A DNA stretch of 64,000 nucleotides from Rachycentron canadum. Its lineage: Eukaryota; Chordata; Actinopteri; Carangiformes; Rachycentridae. This document shows positions 20,201 through 27,024 of the stretch, one piece after another. The stretch spans positions 13,990,247 to 14,054,246 of the forward strand of contig CM076653.1 of NCBI GenBank assembly GCA_038496675.1. Direction: 5' to 3'. The notes under the pieces are model-generated. The model saw only the letters and a program-made list of their open reading frames with translations. It was not told where the DNA came from and searched no databases. Position 1 is the stretch's first letter. Each line of letters starts with the position of its first letter. The position numbers were made by a program, and so were the translations under genes.

Positions 20201-22892
20201 AGATGCTTTGTAATAATAATTTACAAGTTTGATGGTCTGGTTTTCAGAACTCTTTTTCTTTTAGGTAAAATCTCTGACTCCTTATCCTGTTTGGAATTAT
20301 CCAGTTCCTTGTAACGTTCACTATTCTCCATGTCTGCACCTTCATGCAGATTTCCTGCCTGCATCCATATGGTGTGGAAGAATGCAAAGCCTCACCCAAA
20401 TTATGGAAAATATTATATAAGAGTGTGAGAATGAACAAAATGAACAACAGAGCATAATATAAAACAACTGCCATTTTTTTTATTGTCACACAACATATCA
20501 TATCACGTAGCTCTTGTTAAGGCGAAGCAAACCACCATTTTAGGACTGAAGAGAACCATGACTTCAGAACTGCTGAAGGTCACAGTGTAGCTGATGGATG
20601 TATGGTTTATAAGCTGTTTAAACCTCTTTCAAGCATCTCTCTCAATTTATAGTTTTTCTTCAAGCTGTGTTTGTGTGTGGATGTCTGCATGTGTGTGTGT
20701 AGGAGCTGCTATTGTCAGGGATGCCAGAGATCGATGTGCAAGATTGGTGCAGGAACACAGAGTACACTAGTGGCTACGACCCTCAGGAGCCAGTCATCCA
20801 GGTTGGCTCTTCTTTTACCAGTCTGATATGGACTGAATTGTTAAACACTAGACAATGTTGCTTCACTTCAATCATTCAGATTTTAAGTTTATGTTTAGGT
20901 CAGGTTATCAGGACCTTTGGCACTGATTTTTTTTCCCTTATTGCTTATATAGATTAGTTTTAAAAGAATTCAAAGAAACCAGCATTTATAAGCAATGATA
21001 AGCATAAGTAACATTATTTTTTATTGACAATGAACCTTTTAAATATTGGACTATGGAACAGTGAACTGATTATTCTGCACTACAAGAGCAGAATTATTCA
21101 TATCATCAGGGATCTAATGTGCTATTAAAATTTAACTTGGATCTTTGGTTGACGCATAGCTGTGCCGCCAAGCATTGTGTAAAACTGAATTCTAAAATAT
21201 ACCGCGTCTGTGTATAAAATTGGTTTGGATTGTATTTAAACTCCAGTTTAAACTCCAGTTTTTGTTATATATAAGAACTTTCAAATATAACAAATTTCCT
21301 TGGGAAAATTTTGAAGAGAATGATGTTGAAGAAGATGGTTTGATGAGAAGTAGTTGGTGGCAGGACCTGTTTTACTCTACCTCAGCACAGGCAGAACTGC
21401 ACTCAAACATCTGTGGACAAACTAAACAAGCTCTGTGTTATCTAATTTTGTCTGAGTTTCTGTTAGACATCAGCTAATGTGTCTGCCTTTCTGCAGTGGT
21501 TCTGGGAAGTGGTGAAGAGCCTAACCCAGGAGGAACGGGTTCTTTTGCTCCAGTTTGTCACTGGAAGGTTTGTCTGCTGGATTTACTAGCTAATAAAATA
21601 AAAATGTTTGCTGTACTAAAAAAGGTGTGCTGTACTAAAGTGTTATTGTCTGTCAGTTCCAGGGTTCCTCACGGTGGCTTTGCTTACCTGATGGGTGGCA
21701 GTGGCTTACAAAAGTTCACCATTGCTGCAGTGCCATACACCTCAAATCTGCTGCCTACATCTAGTACCTGGTAAACATTCTTTCTCTCAGCTTCTCTGTA
21801 ATGACTCGGGTTTACTCAAGCCTGTGCTATGAAAGCCCTGAGCATGTTTATTTTATTATCTTTGACTTGTCAAGGTCTCCTGGGTGTGTTGACTCAAATG
21901 TGTCTTGTTACAGTCTTTTCATTCATTTAAAATAAGAGACATTACATTTTTACTGACAGGTGTAGGTACTTCATATTGTCTTTGTGTGTCTTCGCCTTGT
22001 AATTGCGATAATAATTCCCTGGGATTTTGAAAAGAAAAAAGAAAATACAATTTGCCTTCATTAGTTTTTGGAGGAGCTTCTTTGCATTTGTAAAACCTTA
22101 AAGATTGAAAATAACAGATCTATTTAAACCCAAGTAGACATTTTTTGTAATACTTGATTCTTTGTTGCCATTTGCTTGCCTGTAAACAAATGTAACTGTT
22201 TTGCATTTGCAACTGACCTGCTGTGTACTGCCTAGAAGAGAATTTTACACTTAATTAAATTAAATTTGGAAGGGAGGGAAATTTTAAGAAACTATGGGGC
22301 CGGCAAAGTATTGTGGAAAACTTTGTCTCAAATACTATGAAAATGGTGATACAGTATGAAAATTATAATAATATAAAATTATAACCTAACATTTGTTTTG
22401 TTTGTTTGAGTCATAACTGGTCTTACTGTCTCGGTGCCAAATATTCAGCGTGCTGGTGAGCATTACTCACTTACTCAGCATTACTCTATAGTAGTGGGCT
22501 TGTTCCTCACTGGAAAAAACTAACCTTGCCATTAAGATGAAGGTCAGAGAAGAAAAACGGACACAGCACCAGTCACTTTACAGCACTAGAGGGCAGTATG
22601 TGTCTTCAGCGTTGTTATCATTCTTGTACACTGGTGACACACTCAGAACAGGGAGACCTTTGCAGAGCAGACTGTGCATTAGTTAAATCATATCAGCACT
22701 CCAGCTAGATATGAGCCATTTTAACCACAATGTTATACAGCGTTGACCACACCCACACACCCTCTTTTTATTTTCTCTCCTATCCACAGCATCAACATGC
22801 TGAAACTTCCAGAGTACCCGAGTAAGGAGGTCCTGAAAGACCGGCTGCTGGTAGCACTGCATTGTGGGAGCTACGGGTACACCATGGCGTAA
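3147..22892 (+). CDS. hace1: hace1, HECT and ankyrin-repeat E3 ubiquitin ligase (24 coding exons)
   Basis: Complete gene for HACE1, an E3 ligase that takes ubiquitin from an E2 onto a HECT cysteine and passes it to substrates such as active RAC1. Joining 24 exons with GT-AG borders gives 2715 nt, 904 residues plus TAA, against 909 in human. Order: short basic N-terminus (1-29), ankyrin repeats (about 30-260), linker (about 260-565), HECT domain (about 569-904). The catalytic cysteine is residue 871 in the motif LLPTSSTCINMLKLP, 33 residues from the end. The start at 3147 has A at -3 and G at +4 and gives MERAMEQL as in vertebrate HACE1; an in-frame ATG lies directly before it at 3144, and TAG at 3078 closes the frame upstream. 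There is a four-residue NVQL insertion near the N-terminus. The poorly conserved part of the linker carries a serine run. Identification is by recognition of near-continuous identity with known HACE1. Confidence 0.97.
3235..4950 (+). other. hace1 intron 1
   Basis: Begins GTAACG and ends CCCCACAG. The first 320 nt include incidental open frames that read on from exon 1 and end in stops. The rest is AT-rich with no recognisable element. Confidence 0.7.
4951..5005 (+). CDS. hace1: hace1 coding exon 2 (residues 30-47)
   Basis: Encodes DNETAVYTLMPMVMADQH and two bases of an Arg codon. Acceptor CCCCACAG|ACAATG, donor ACAG|GTCAGT. It forms the start of the ankyrin region. Confidence 0.93.
5189..5278 (+). 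CDS. hace1: hace1 coding exon 3 (residues 48-77)
   Basis: Encodes RSVSELLNSKFDV-type sequence (here SVSELLLNSKFDVNYAFG) and RVKRSLLHIAA, an ankyrin helix pair. Acceptor TCTAAAG|G, donor CCAA|GTAAGC, phase 2. Confidence 0.93.
5940..6044 (+). CDS. hace1: hace1 coding exon 4 (residues 78-112)
   Basis: Encodes NCGSVECLVLLLKKGANP and NYQDISGCTPLHLAARNG. The TPLHLAA signature marks a consensus ankyrin repeat. Acceptor GTACAG|C, donor TGG|GTATGA, phase 2. Confidence 0.95.
6747..6822 (+). CDS. hace1: hace1 coding exon 5 (residues 113-138)
   Basis: Encodes QKKCMGKLLEYNADVN and ICNNEGLTA, ankyrin repeat sequence. The acceptor is CCTCAG|A. A second AG four bases on (CAGACAG) would shift the frame and was not used. 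Donor GCT|GTGAGT, phase 0. Confidence 0.95.
6959..7090 (+). CDS. hace1: hace1 coding exon 6 (residues 139-182)
   Basis: Encodes IHWLAVNGRTELLHDLVQ, HVSNVDVEDAMGQTALHV and ACQNGHKT, more than one ankyrin repeat. Acceptor GCTGCAG|ATC, donor ACT|GTGAGC. This is a symmetric phase 0 exon of 44 codons, so skipping it would keep the frame. Confidence 0.96.
7627..7709 (+). CDS. hace1: hace1 coding exon 7 (residues 183-209)
   Basis: Encodes TVLCLLDSGADINRPN and VSGATPLYFAC, ankyrin repeat. Acceptor GCTCAG|ACG, donor GCAG|GTGTTG, phase 2. Confidence 0.95.
7864..7960 (+). CDS. hace1: hace1 coding exon 8 (residues 210-242)
   Basis: Encodes SHGQRDTAQILLSRGAKY and LADKNGITPLDLCVQ, the last well-formed ankyrin repeats. 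Acceptor TTCTGCAG|C, donor GTGCAG|GTCAGT, phase 0. Confidence 0.95.
8075..8176 (+). CDS. hace1: hace1 coding exon 9 (residues 243-276)
   Basis: Encodes GGYGETCEILIQHHNRLF and QTLIQMTQNDEIKENM, the ankyrin-to-linker transition. Acceptor TTCTTAG|GGT, donor ATG|GTATAA. Symmetric phase 0 exon of 34 codons. Confidence 0.94.
8261..8367 (+). CDS. hace1: hace1 coding exon 10 (residues 277-311)
   Basis: Encodes LRQVLEHVSQQSDSHYQR and ILTSLAEVATTNGHKLL, predicted helical linker. The acceptor lies in a TG-rich stretch (GTGTGTAG|CTC). Donor TCAG|GTGTAA, phase 2. Confidence 0.94.
8717..8867 (+). CDS. hace1: hace1 coding exon 11 (residues 312-362)
   Basis: Encodes SLSSSYEAQMKSLLRIVR, IFCHVFRLGPSSPNNGND and MGYNGNKTPRSQVFK. 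The end is placed at AAG|GTTGTA because the known protein runs VFKPLELL. A much better donor, GTT|GTAAGA, lies 3 nt downstream and would add one Val in frame (see findings). Confidence 0.9.
8871..10827 (+). other. hace1 intron 11
   Basis: About 2 kb, AT-rich, ending TCTCTGCAG. It holds dispersed repeat copy B (9945-10290). The minus-strand open frame over 10606-10974 is a shadow of exon 12. Confidence 0.6.
9945..10290 (+). repeat. Dispersed repeat, copy B
   Basis: Diverged second copy of the repeat at 340-625. Shared landmarks include ggaggaaatt, gagacc, the stretch aacatttttatttctgctgtg, gaagttgga, and a block ending gggactgactcact. It also contains ggccacggcctcaattatac, another hallmark of this common fish repeat. 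It lies wholly inside hace1 intron 11. Confidence 0.6.
10828..11135 (+). CDS. hace1: hace1 coding exon 12 (residues 363-464)
   Basis: The largest exon. It opens with PLELLWHSLDEWLVLIST, a conserved block, passes through a variable hydrophilic linker with about eight consecutive serines (TCC and AGC codons) near residues 389-396, and ends with the conserved DVISMTANRLSAVIQAF and YMCCSCQMPQ. The variable part is shorter than in human HACE1 and accounts for the length difference. Donor CAAGG|GTTAGT, phase 2. Confidence 0.95.
11454..12186. mobile_element. Foldback element with long inverted arms in hace1 intron 12
   Basis: Two imperfect inverted arms of roughly 200 nt flank a 300-nt core. Outer arms share TTTATTTATTTCAGTG (plus strand near 11466; minus strand near 12155-12172). 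Perfectly matched inner blocks include 11508-11530 (TTCCAGCTCTTTTTATTTCC) against 12070-12090, then ACAGTTTCAG at about 11558 against 12023-12033, GAATCACAC at about 11595 against 11991-12000, and GTCAGTAATGCAG-like blocks at about 11630 and 11960. The order is preserved across the arms, so this is one foldback or long-TIR MITE. No transposase frame is visible. Confidence 0.75.
12671..12726. repeat. Microsatellite (TA)n-(CA)n
   Basis: A short run of TA repeats passes into interrupted CA repeats within hace1 intron 12. Confidence 0.9.
13253..13321 (+). CDS. hace1: hace1 coding exon 13 (residues 465-487)
   Basis: Encodes GMTSPRFIEFVCKHDSVL and KCFVT. Acceptor in a strong T-rich tract, TTTTACCCAG|A. 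Donor CCAG|GTGAGT, phase 2. Confidence 0.94.
13489..13576 (+). CDS. hace1: hace1 coding exon 14 (residues 488-517)
   Basis: Encodes RNPKIIFNHFHFLLECPE and LMSRFMHIIKGQ. Acceptor TTTTTCAG|G, donor CCAG|GTAAGA, phase 0. Confidence 0.95.
13915..14281 (+). mobile_element. L2-type LINE 3' end in hace1 intron 14
   Basis: The tail region of a fish CR1/L2-group non-LTR retrotransposon. Recognisable parts are the stretch ggttgaggcagatgg, the ttaaaaggaagtttttcctg block, aaagtgccttgagg and the terminal gctatataaataaag with a tgatttgat repeat, which is the usual end of this family. Only the 3' end is present, as expected from 5'-truncated insertion. Orientation is plus, the same as hace1. Confidence 0.7.
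15667..15778 (+). CDS. hace1: hace1 coding exon 15 (residues 518-554)
   Basis: Encodes PFKDRCEWFYEHLLAGQP and DSEMVHRPVNENDILLIHR. The acceptor is CATCTCAG|CCC. The donor AGAG|GTACAA is weak; a stronger decoy lies in a hairpin 63 nt downstream. Phase 1. Confidence 0.94.
15833..15868. repeat. Perfect 16-bp inverted repeat in hace1 intron 15
   Basis: Arms at 15833-15848 (GCATTTGCAGTAAGTA) and 15853-15868 are exact reverse complements around a 4-nt loop. The left arm contains GTAAGT, a consensus splice donor core. Confidence 0.9.
15869..16798 (+). other. hace1 intron 15, remainder
   Basis: AT-rich intronic sequence ending TCACTAATAG. A stretch at about 16273-16325 (ttctcagtcctttaatgattgctgtgg with ttctatgaac) resembles the first bases of exon 15 with its acceptor, so a decayed partial exon duplication is possible. 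Nothing else is recognised. Confidence 0.45.
16799..16896 (+). CDS. hace1: hace1 coding exon 16 (residues 555-587)
   Basis: Encodes DSIFRSSCEMVSKSTNEK and LKQGIAVRFHGEEGM, the entry into the HECT N-lobe. Acceptor CTAATAG|AC, donor ATG|GTGGGT. Confidence 0.94.
16996..17083 (+). CDS. hace1: hace1 coding exon 17 (residues 588-616)
   Basis: Encodes GQGVVREWFDILSNEI and INPDYALFTQSAD, the conserved HECT GxGVxREWF block. The upstream intron is only 99 nt. Acceptor TTTCAG|GGT, donor GATG|GTACAT, phase 1. Confidence 0.96.
17163..17204. repeat. (TG)21 tract beside the exon 18 acceptor
   Basis: Forty-two nt of uninterrupted TG end eight nt before the AG of exon 18 and take the place of a normal pyrimidine tract. 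The whole intron is 129 nt. Confidence 0.95.
17213..17362 (+). CDS. hace1: hace1 coding exon 18 (residues 617-666)
   Basis: Encodes GTTFQPNSNSSVNPDHLN, YFRFAGQILGLALYHRQL and VNIYFTRSFYKHIL, central HECT N-lobe (FRFxGxxLGxAL). Acceptor ATATTCAG|GT, donor CTGG|GTAAGA. Confidence 0.96.
17363..18251 (+). other. hace1 intron 18
   Basis: AT-rich, ending TGTTGTCTAG. A minus-strand open frame over 17849-17457 has no recognisable similarity. No element was identified. Confidence 0.5.
18252..18448 (+). CDS. hace1: hace1 coding exon 19 (residues 667-732)
   Basis: Encodes GIPVNYQDVSSIDPEYAK, NLQWILDNDISDLGLELT, FSVETDVFGAMEEVPIK and PGGTSILVTQGNK, HECT N-lobe. Donor AAG|GTTAGT, phase 0. Confidence 0.96.
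18449..19753 (+). other. hace1 intron 19
   Basis: 1.3 kb, AT-rich, ending with an A-rich stretch and CTCTCCCAG. Open frames here are short and unrecognised. No transposon was identified. Confidence 0.5.
19754..19885 (+). CDS. hace1: hace1 coding exon 20 (residues 733-776)
   Basis: Encodes AEYVQLVTELRMTRAIQP, QINAFLQGFHTFIPASLI and QLFDEYEL, the conserved HECT helix region with NxYV-type and FxxGF motifs. Symmetric phase 0. Donor TTG|GTTAGT. Confidence 0.96.
20040..20170. repeat. Common fish interspersed repeat in hace1 intron 20
   Basis: Contains cctgcatgtctttggattg, ggaggga then acccaccctgacac, ggttcaaacccagaacc and cttgaggcgacagtgctaa in the usual order of a repeat found throughout fish genomes (a RTE- or SINE-type tail). 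It is diverged. Confidence 0.65.
20703..20801 (+). CDS. hace1: hace1 coding exon 21 (residues 777-809)
   Basis: Encodes ELLLSGMPEIDVQDWCR and NTEYTSGYDPQEPVIQ, the HECT hinge side of the N-lobe. The acceptor again sits in TG-rich sequence (GTGTGTGTAG|GAG). The donor CAG|GTTGGC departs from consensus at +3, +4 and +6. Symmetric phase 0. Confidence 0.95.
20802..21496 (+). other. hace1 intron 21
   Basis: AT-rich with a 12-nt tandem duplication (tttaaactccag) near 21236-21260. It ends CTTTCTGCAG. Nothing else was identified. Confidence 0.5.
21497..21567 (+). CDS. hace1: hace1 coding exon 22 (residues 810-832)
   Basis: Encodes WFWEVVKSLTQEERVLLLQF then VTG, start of the HECT C-lobe (WFWxxV, RxxLLQFVTG). 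Acceptor CTGCAG|TGG, donor GAAG|GTTTGT, phase 2. The following intron is 89 nt. Confidence 0.96.
21657..21770 (+). CDS. hace1: hace1 coding exon 23 (residues 833-870, plus two bases of Cys871)
   Basis: Encodes SSRVPHGGFAYLMGGSG, LQKFTIAAVPYTSN and LLPTSST, and ends with TG, the first two bases of the catalytic cysteine codon. Donor CCTG|GTAAAC. Confidence 0.96.
21771..22789 (+). other. hace1 intron 23 (last intron)
   Basis: About 1 kb, AT-rich, ending TATCCACAG. It separates the second and third bases of the catalytic cysteine codon. No element was identified. Confidence 0.7.
22790..22892 (+). CDS. hace1: hace1 coding exon 24 (Cys871 to stop)
   Basis: The first base completes TG|C for the catalytic cysteine. 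The exon then encodes INMLKLPEYPSKEVLKDR, LLVALHCGSYGYTMA and TAA at 22890-22892. This tail is essentially invariant in HACE1 proteins. Confidence 0.97.
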
Positions 22893-23156
22893 ACATTAAA
22901 TCAGTCACCACCAGTGTGAGGGTCTGTAGACTCACGGAATGCTCTCTCATCCATGGACACTTTTTGGAGTTAAGCACTGCTTTTGAAATAGGAAATTCAG
23001 ATTCTTATGAATGACCTGCTGGAGAGACCAAACAGTGGTTCTAGGTCTCCACTCATGCCTGTGCCAGAACTTCTATTTTTTGACTGAAGCTGGTATCCGG
23101 TCGTGTATACATATTTTTACATTTTACTGTTTTCATGCTTTCATGCTATTTAAGCA

Positions 23157-23162
23157 AATAAA
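23157..23162 (+). promoter_or_regulatory. Candidate proximal hace1 poly(A) signal
   Basis: AATAAA 265 nt after the stop codon, in an A-rich context. Confidence 0.5.
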
Positions 23163-23506
23163 AACAACCTTTATAAAATGAACTCTAGTTCAGAACACAG
23201 GACAACAATCATAACAAAAAACTTAATGCAAGCTTTCTGAATGACAAATATTCCGTTTAAGGAGCTTTTCATATGGGAGCTGAGTTGGAATTGATCAGTT
23301 TCAAACATGCAATCAAACTGTATCATATTCTTATCACAGTTCACAGGGCAGATCCCCTTAAAGGGCCCACATAGCTGCACACTGGTGTAAGAGAACAATT
23401 TAGTTTTTGCCTCAATTTTAAGTTTTAAGATTCGTTTATTCTTTCTGTCTTTTCTGTGTCCACCTCCATATTTTATCAGTCATTGTCCTTTCATTTTGTT
23501 CAACCA

Positions 23507-23512
23507 AATAAA
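23507..23512 (+). promoter_or_regulatory. Candidate distal hace1 poly(A) signal
   Basis: AATAAA in the context ACCAAATAAAGACTT, 615 nt after the stop, followed within 70 nt by TG-rich sequence (gcatgtgtcatgtgg, ttattgtgcatggtg) that could serve as the downstream element. The better of the two by context. Confidence 0.5.
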
Positions 23513-24129
23513 GACTTATCAGATGTTAGATCCTGGAAAAACACCCCATCATCCTTGTATTATAAATATGCATGTGTCATGTGGTTTATTGTGCATGGTG
23601 CACTGTCATTTAAAGTCAGTATTTTAGTGTCATCTGTATTTTGTGCTTCATGAACAGCAATTTTCTTGAGTGATAGTTTGACTGTAGGAACTGTACAACA
23701 TATCTACAGGTGTTTTGCTGGCAGCGCCAAAAGGTAAAAGCTGGAATTGTTTTAAATATGTTGCTTTATTTCATGTATTTTTCCTAAATAATTATTTTAA
23801 GAAATTCATAACAAATATGTTGAAAATTGTGTATTAGTTCTAAAAGCAGGGAGGATCATGAATGTATCTGCTGGCTTGGTTTTCCTTCTTTAGGTTTGTA
23901 AAGGGAGTATAAATCCAATCCCATTATGGAGCAGTATTGTTTTGAATGCCTCAGCTAAAGTCTTTTGTAAACAGATACATACTCAAAATGTCTTCAGTGT
24001 CAATTGATGTAGTTTACCATAAATAAACATTGTGCTTTGAGTTTTGACTTTCCAGGTGATTCAATGACAAGCTGTAGTGAGAAAATGTCTAAGGACTTTG
24101 GAGGGAAAGTACAATACATACAAGCAGCT

Positions 24130-24215
24130 GATTTGCAGCTCTTTGGTGTGTGTGTGCATGGATAGACATATGTGACCACAGCTTGGCTGCTGTGTTGGGT
24201 CACCAGTTTAGAGCA
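24130..24215 (+). repeat. Duplicated segment, copy 1 (pairs with 29622-29727)
   Basis: Shares gcagctctttggtgtgtgtg, ggatagacatatgtgaccac, then actgtgttgggtca and agtttagag with 29622-29727 in the same order and orientation. The copies differ mainly in TG-repeat length. Confidence 0.8.
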
Positions 24216-24547
24216 GCAGGTCTACTACTGCTAAATGGCCCCTAACTAGTGTTTAGCGAGTCCAACATCTGCTGCAGCTCTGCTCTGACAGCACATTTCA
24301 CTGGCTGCAACCTCTGCCTGCTCCCCACCCTGCTACAGTAACAGACCAGTATAGATAGCACTCCAGAAAACACCATCAAACGCAAATTCAGCCTGACCTA
24401 ACATATATAAATATTGATTCTATGCAAGGCAAGAAAACCTTGGAGAATCTATACTGTTCAAACCTCTATAAGGAAAATGAAGAAAGGATAAAGTAGCTAT
24501 GGAAGCAAATATTAGCACTGTAATAATCCTTATTTTATATTTATATA

Positions 24548-26040
24548 TACACAGCTCTGGAAACCACTGCTGTGATCATCACTGTCCTCCTGCAATAGGA
24601 CCAGCTGGATGGCAAAAGCAGTGTTAGTAGTACCTCAAAAGTTATTTAGAATAATAATAAAAAAAAAAAGTAACTTGACGATACCAAAAGAGTTGAAAAG
24701 AAAGGTTTTGGGTGAGGAAAATAAGGGTTCACTTCTGGCTTTACTGGCAGAGGGATACAGTTTGCGTCAGGTTGCTTCCATCCTTAGCAGCAGACATCGG
24801 GGACAACAAAGCTACAGACTGGCAGAGGGAGAAAATGACTCTCCACTGACCGGGATGACCGCCAACTCATTTGAATGTCACTCAACAACCGTAGGATGAC
24901 ATCGAGTGACCTACAAAAACAATGGCAAATGGCAGCTGGGGTGAAGTGCATGGTGAGGACGGTTCAAAACTGGCTCTTAAGGGCAGGGCTGAAGTTGTGA
25001 AAAGCTAAAAAAAAAAAAGCCCTTCATCAATGAGAAGCAAAGAAGAGCCAGGATGAGGTTTGACCATAAGACCATTAGGATTGGACCATAGAGAACTGGA
25101 GTAAGGTCATCTTCTCTGATGAGTTCAGTTTTCAGCTTTGACTAACACCTGGTCATCTAATGGTTAGATGGAGACCTGGAGAGGCCTACAAGCCACAGTG
25201 TCTCACACTCACTATGAAATTTGGTGGAGGATCGGTGATGATCTGGGGCTTCAGCAAGGCTGGAATTGGGCAGATTTGTCTTTGTGAAGGACGCATGAAT
25301 CAAATGACGTTCAAGGTTATCCTGGAAGAAAACTTGCTTTTTTCTGCTCTGACAATGTTCCCCAAATGTTTTCCAGCAGGACAATGCTCCATGCCGCACA
25401 TCCATGTCAATCAAGGTGTGGATGAAGGACCACCAGATCAGGACCTTGTCATGGCTAGACCAGTCTTCAGACCTGAACCCCACTAAAAACCTCTGGAATG
25501 TGATCAAGAGGAAGATGTTTTTCTCCTGATTGCTCCATGCGTTCTTGACAGAGATAGATTGACTTCTCCAACTTTTCCCAGTGGAGTACTATCATCCACA
25601 CATACACAAACCATCAAACAAGGCTGAGCTGCTTGAATTCTTGCACCAGGAGTGGCATAAATTCACCCAGCAGCAATGTGAATGACTGGTGGAGAGCATG
25701 CCAAGAAGCATGACAGCTGTGGTTGAAAATCAGGGTTATTCCACCAAATATTGATTTCTGAACTCTTCCTAAGTTAAAACATTACTATTGTTTTGTTTAA
25801 AAATGATTATGAACTTTCTTTGCATTATTTGAGGTCTGAAAACACTGCATCTTTTTTGTTATTTTGACCAGTTTCTGCATTTTCTGCAAATAACAGCTCT
25901 AAATGACAATATATTTATTTGGTAGAAATGTTTTCAGTAGTTTAGAGAATAAACCAGATGTTCATTTTAATCAGACATACATATAAATAGTAAAACCAGA
26001 GAAACTGATAATTTTGCAGGTCTCTAAATTTGATTTTTTG
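24548..26040 (+). mobile_element. Decayed Tc1-like transposon A
   Basis: A plus-strand Tc1/mariner-type element. Recognisable parts in order are a helix-turn-helix remnant (LLALLAEGYSLRQVASIL near 24730), the block GEAYKPQCL then KFGGGSVMIWG at 25170-25240, a frameshifted QQDNAPC-like stretch at about 25375, and a DLNPTKNLW-like third-acidic-residue motif near 25475. The 3' end has the usual ggttattccaccaaatattg and a tail with tatttggtagaaatg. Several frameshifts and stops make it a pseudogene. A 90-nt foreign segment interrupts it at about 25518-25607. Confidence 0.85.
25518..25607 (+). repeat. 90-nt segment inside Tc1 A, duplicate of 27371-27461
   Basis: Begins tttttctcctgattgctcc and ends atcatccacacatacac, with about two mismatches to 27371-27461. 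It sits between gaggaagatg and accatcaaacaaggctgag, which are adjacent in intact members of this Tc1 family, so it is an insertion into the transposon. Confidence 0.8.
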
Positions 26041-26045
26041 GACCA

Positions 26046-27022
26046 CTGCAAATTGTTAATGTTTTTGTCCGTTAACCATTTCTTTACCTCTTTTGCTGTG
26101 TGTTTTGGGTCGTTGTCGTGCTGAGATCACCACTGGTGCCAAAGGCCAAGTTTCTCTGCAGACTGCTTGATGTTGTTGTTGAGAATCTTGATGTATTGCT
26201 CTTTTTTAATGGTGCCGTTTACTGTGATTAGGTTCCCTGGTCCATTCCACCATGTTTGACAGTGGGGATGATGTTCTTAGGGTTGAAGGTTACATCATTG
26301 TGGCCAAACAATTCAATTTTTGTTTCATCTGACCATAAATCTTCTTCTTTGTCCAGATGAGCATTTGCAAAGGCCAAGCAGGCTTTTGTGTGCCTTATCT
26401 GGAGAAGCGGTGTCCTCCTTGTTCTGCGTCCATGGAACCTAGCAGTGTGCAGTGTCTGCCTTGAGACGTTGCCAACAGCAGAGCCCAGATTCACCAGGCC
26501 TTGGTGGTGATCCTTGGATTCTTTTTCACCTCTCTCACAATCCTCATGGCCAGTACAGGCGTCACATTTGGCTTCCGATCATGTCCTCTGAGATTTTCCA
26601 CAGTGTGGAACGTCTTGTATTCTTTAATGATACTTTGCACTGTAGCCACTGGAACTTGAAAACATTTAGCTATGGCCTTATAGTCCTTTCCTGACTTGTG
26701 AGCAGCCACAATGCACAGCCACAGGTCCTCAGTGAGCTCCTTTGTCTTAGCCATGGCTGTCCACAAACCAACTGCAGAGAGCTGCTGTTTTTCAACTTTT
26801 GAGTTGATTAACACAGCTTTTCCCAATGAATCAGGGCAATTAGGATGCTTTAGAACAGCTTGGACTATTTGGAATGATATAGAACTTTGGATTTTCCCAA
26901 AGACTGTGACAGTTTGCAAAGGGTATGAATAATTTTGGACATGCCACTTTTTGTTCAAGTGTAAATAAAAGCTGAGAAATATATATTTTTTTTCCACAAT
27001 GATGGAAACATGTTTAGGCAGC
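26046..27022 (-). mobile_element. Decayed Tc1-like transposon B
   Basis: On the minus strand a transposase starts at about 26754 (MAKTKELTEDLWLCIVAAH), with HTH sequence KDYKAIAKCFQVPVATVQS. After a frameshift near 26491 it continues VGNVSRQTLHTARFHGRR and LWSDETKIELFGHNDV (first catalytic Asp region), then PKNIIPTVKHGG. A remnant of the QHDNDPKHT-type block lies at about 26060-26130. The C-terminal end is cut off where element A ends. A coding region with a frameshift and a small deletion is non-functional. Confidence 0.85.
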
Positions 27023-27024
27023 AT

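Larger units (their letters stand above)
22893..24130 (+). other. hace1 3' UTR and downstream flank
   Basis: No coding potential is recognised. The sequence is AT-rich. How far the transcript runs depends on which poly(A) signal is used (23157 or 23507). A minus-strand frame at 23398-23171 has no similarity I recognise. Confidence 0.6.
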
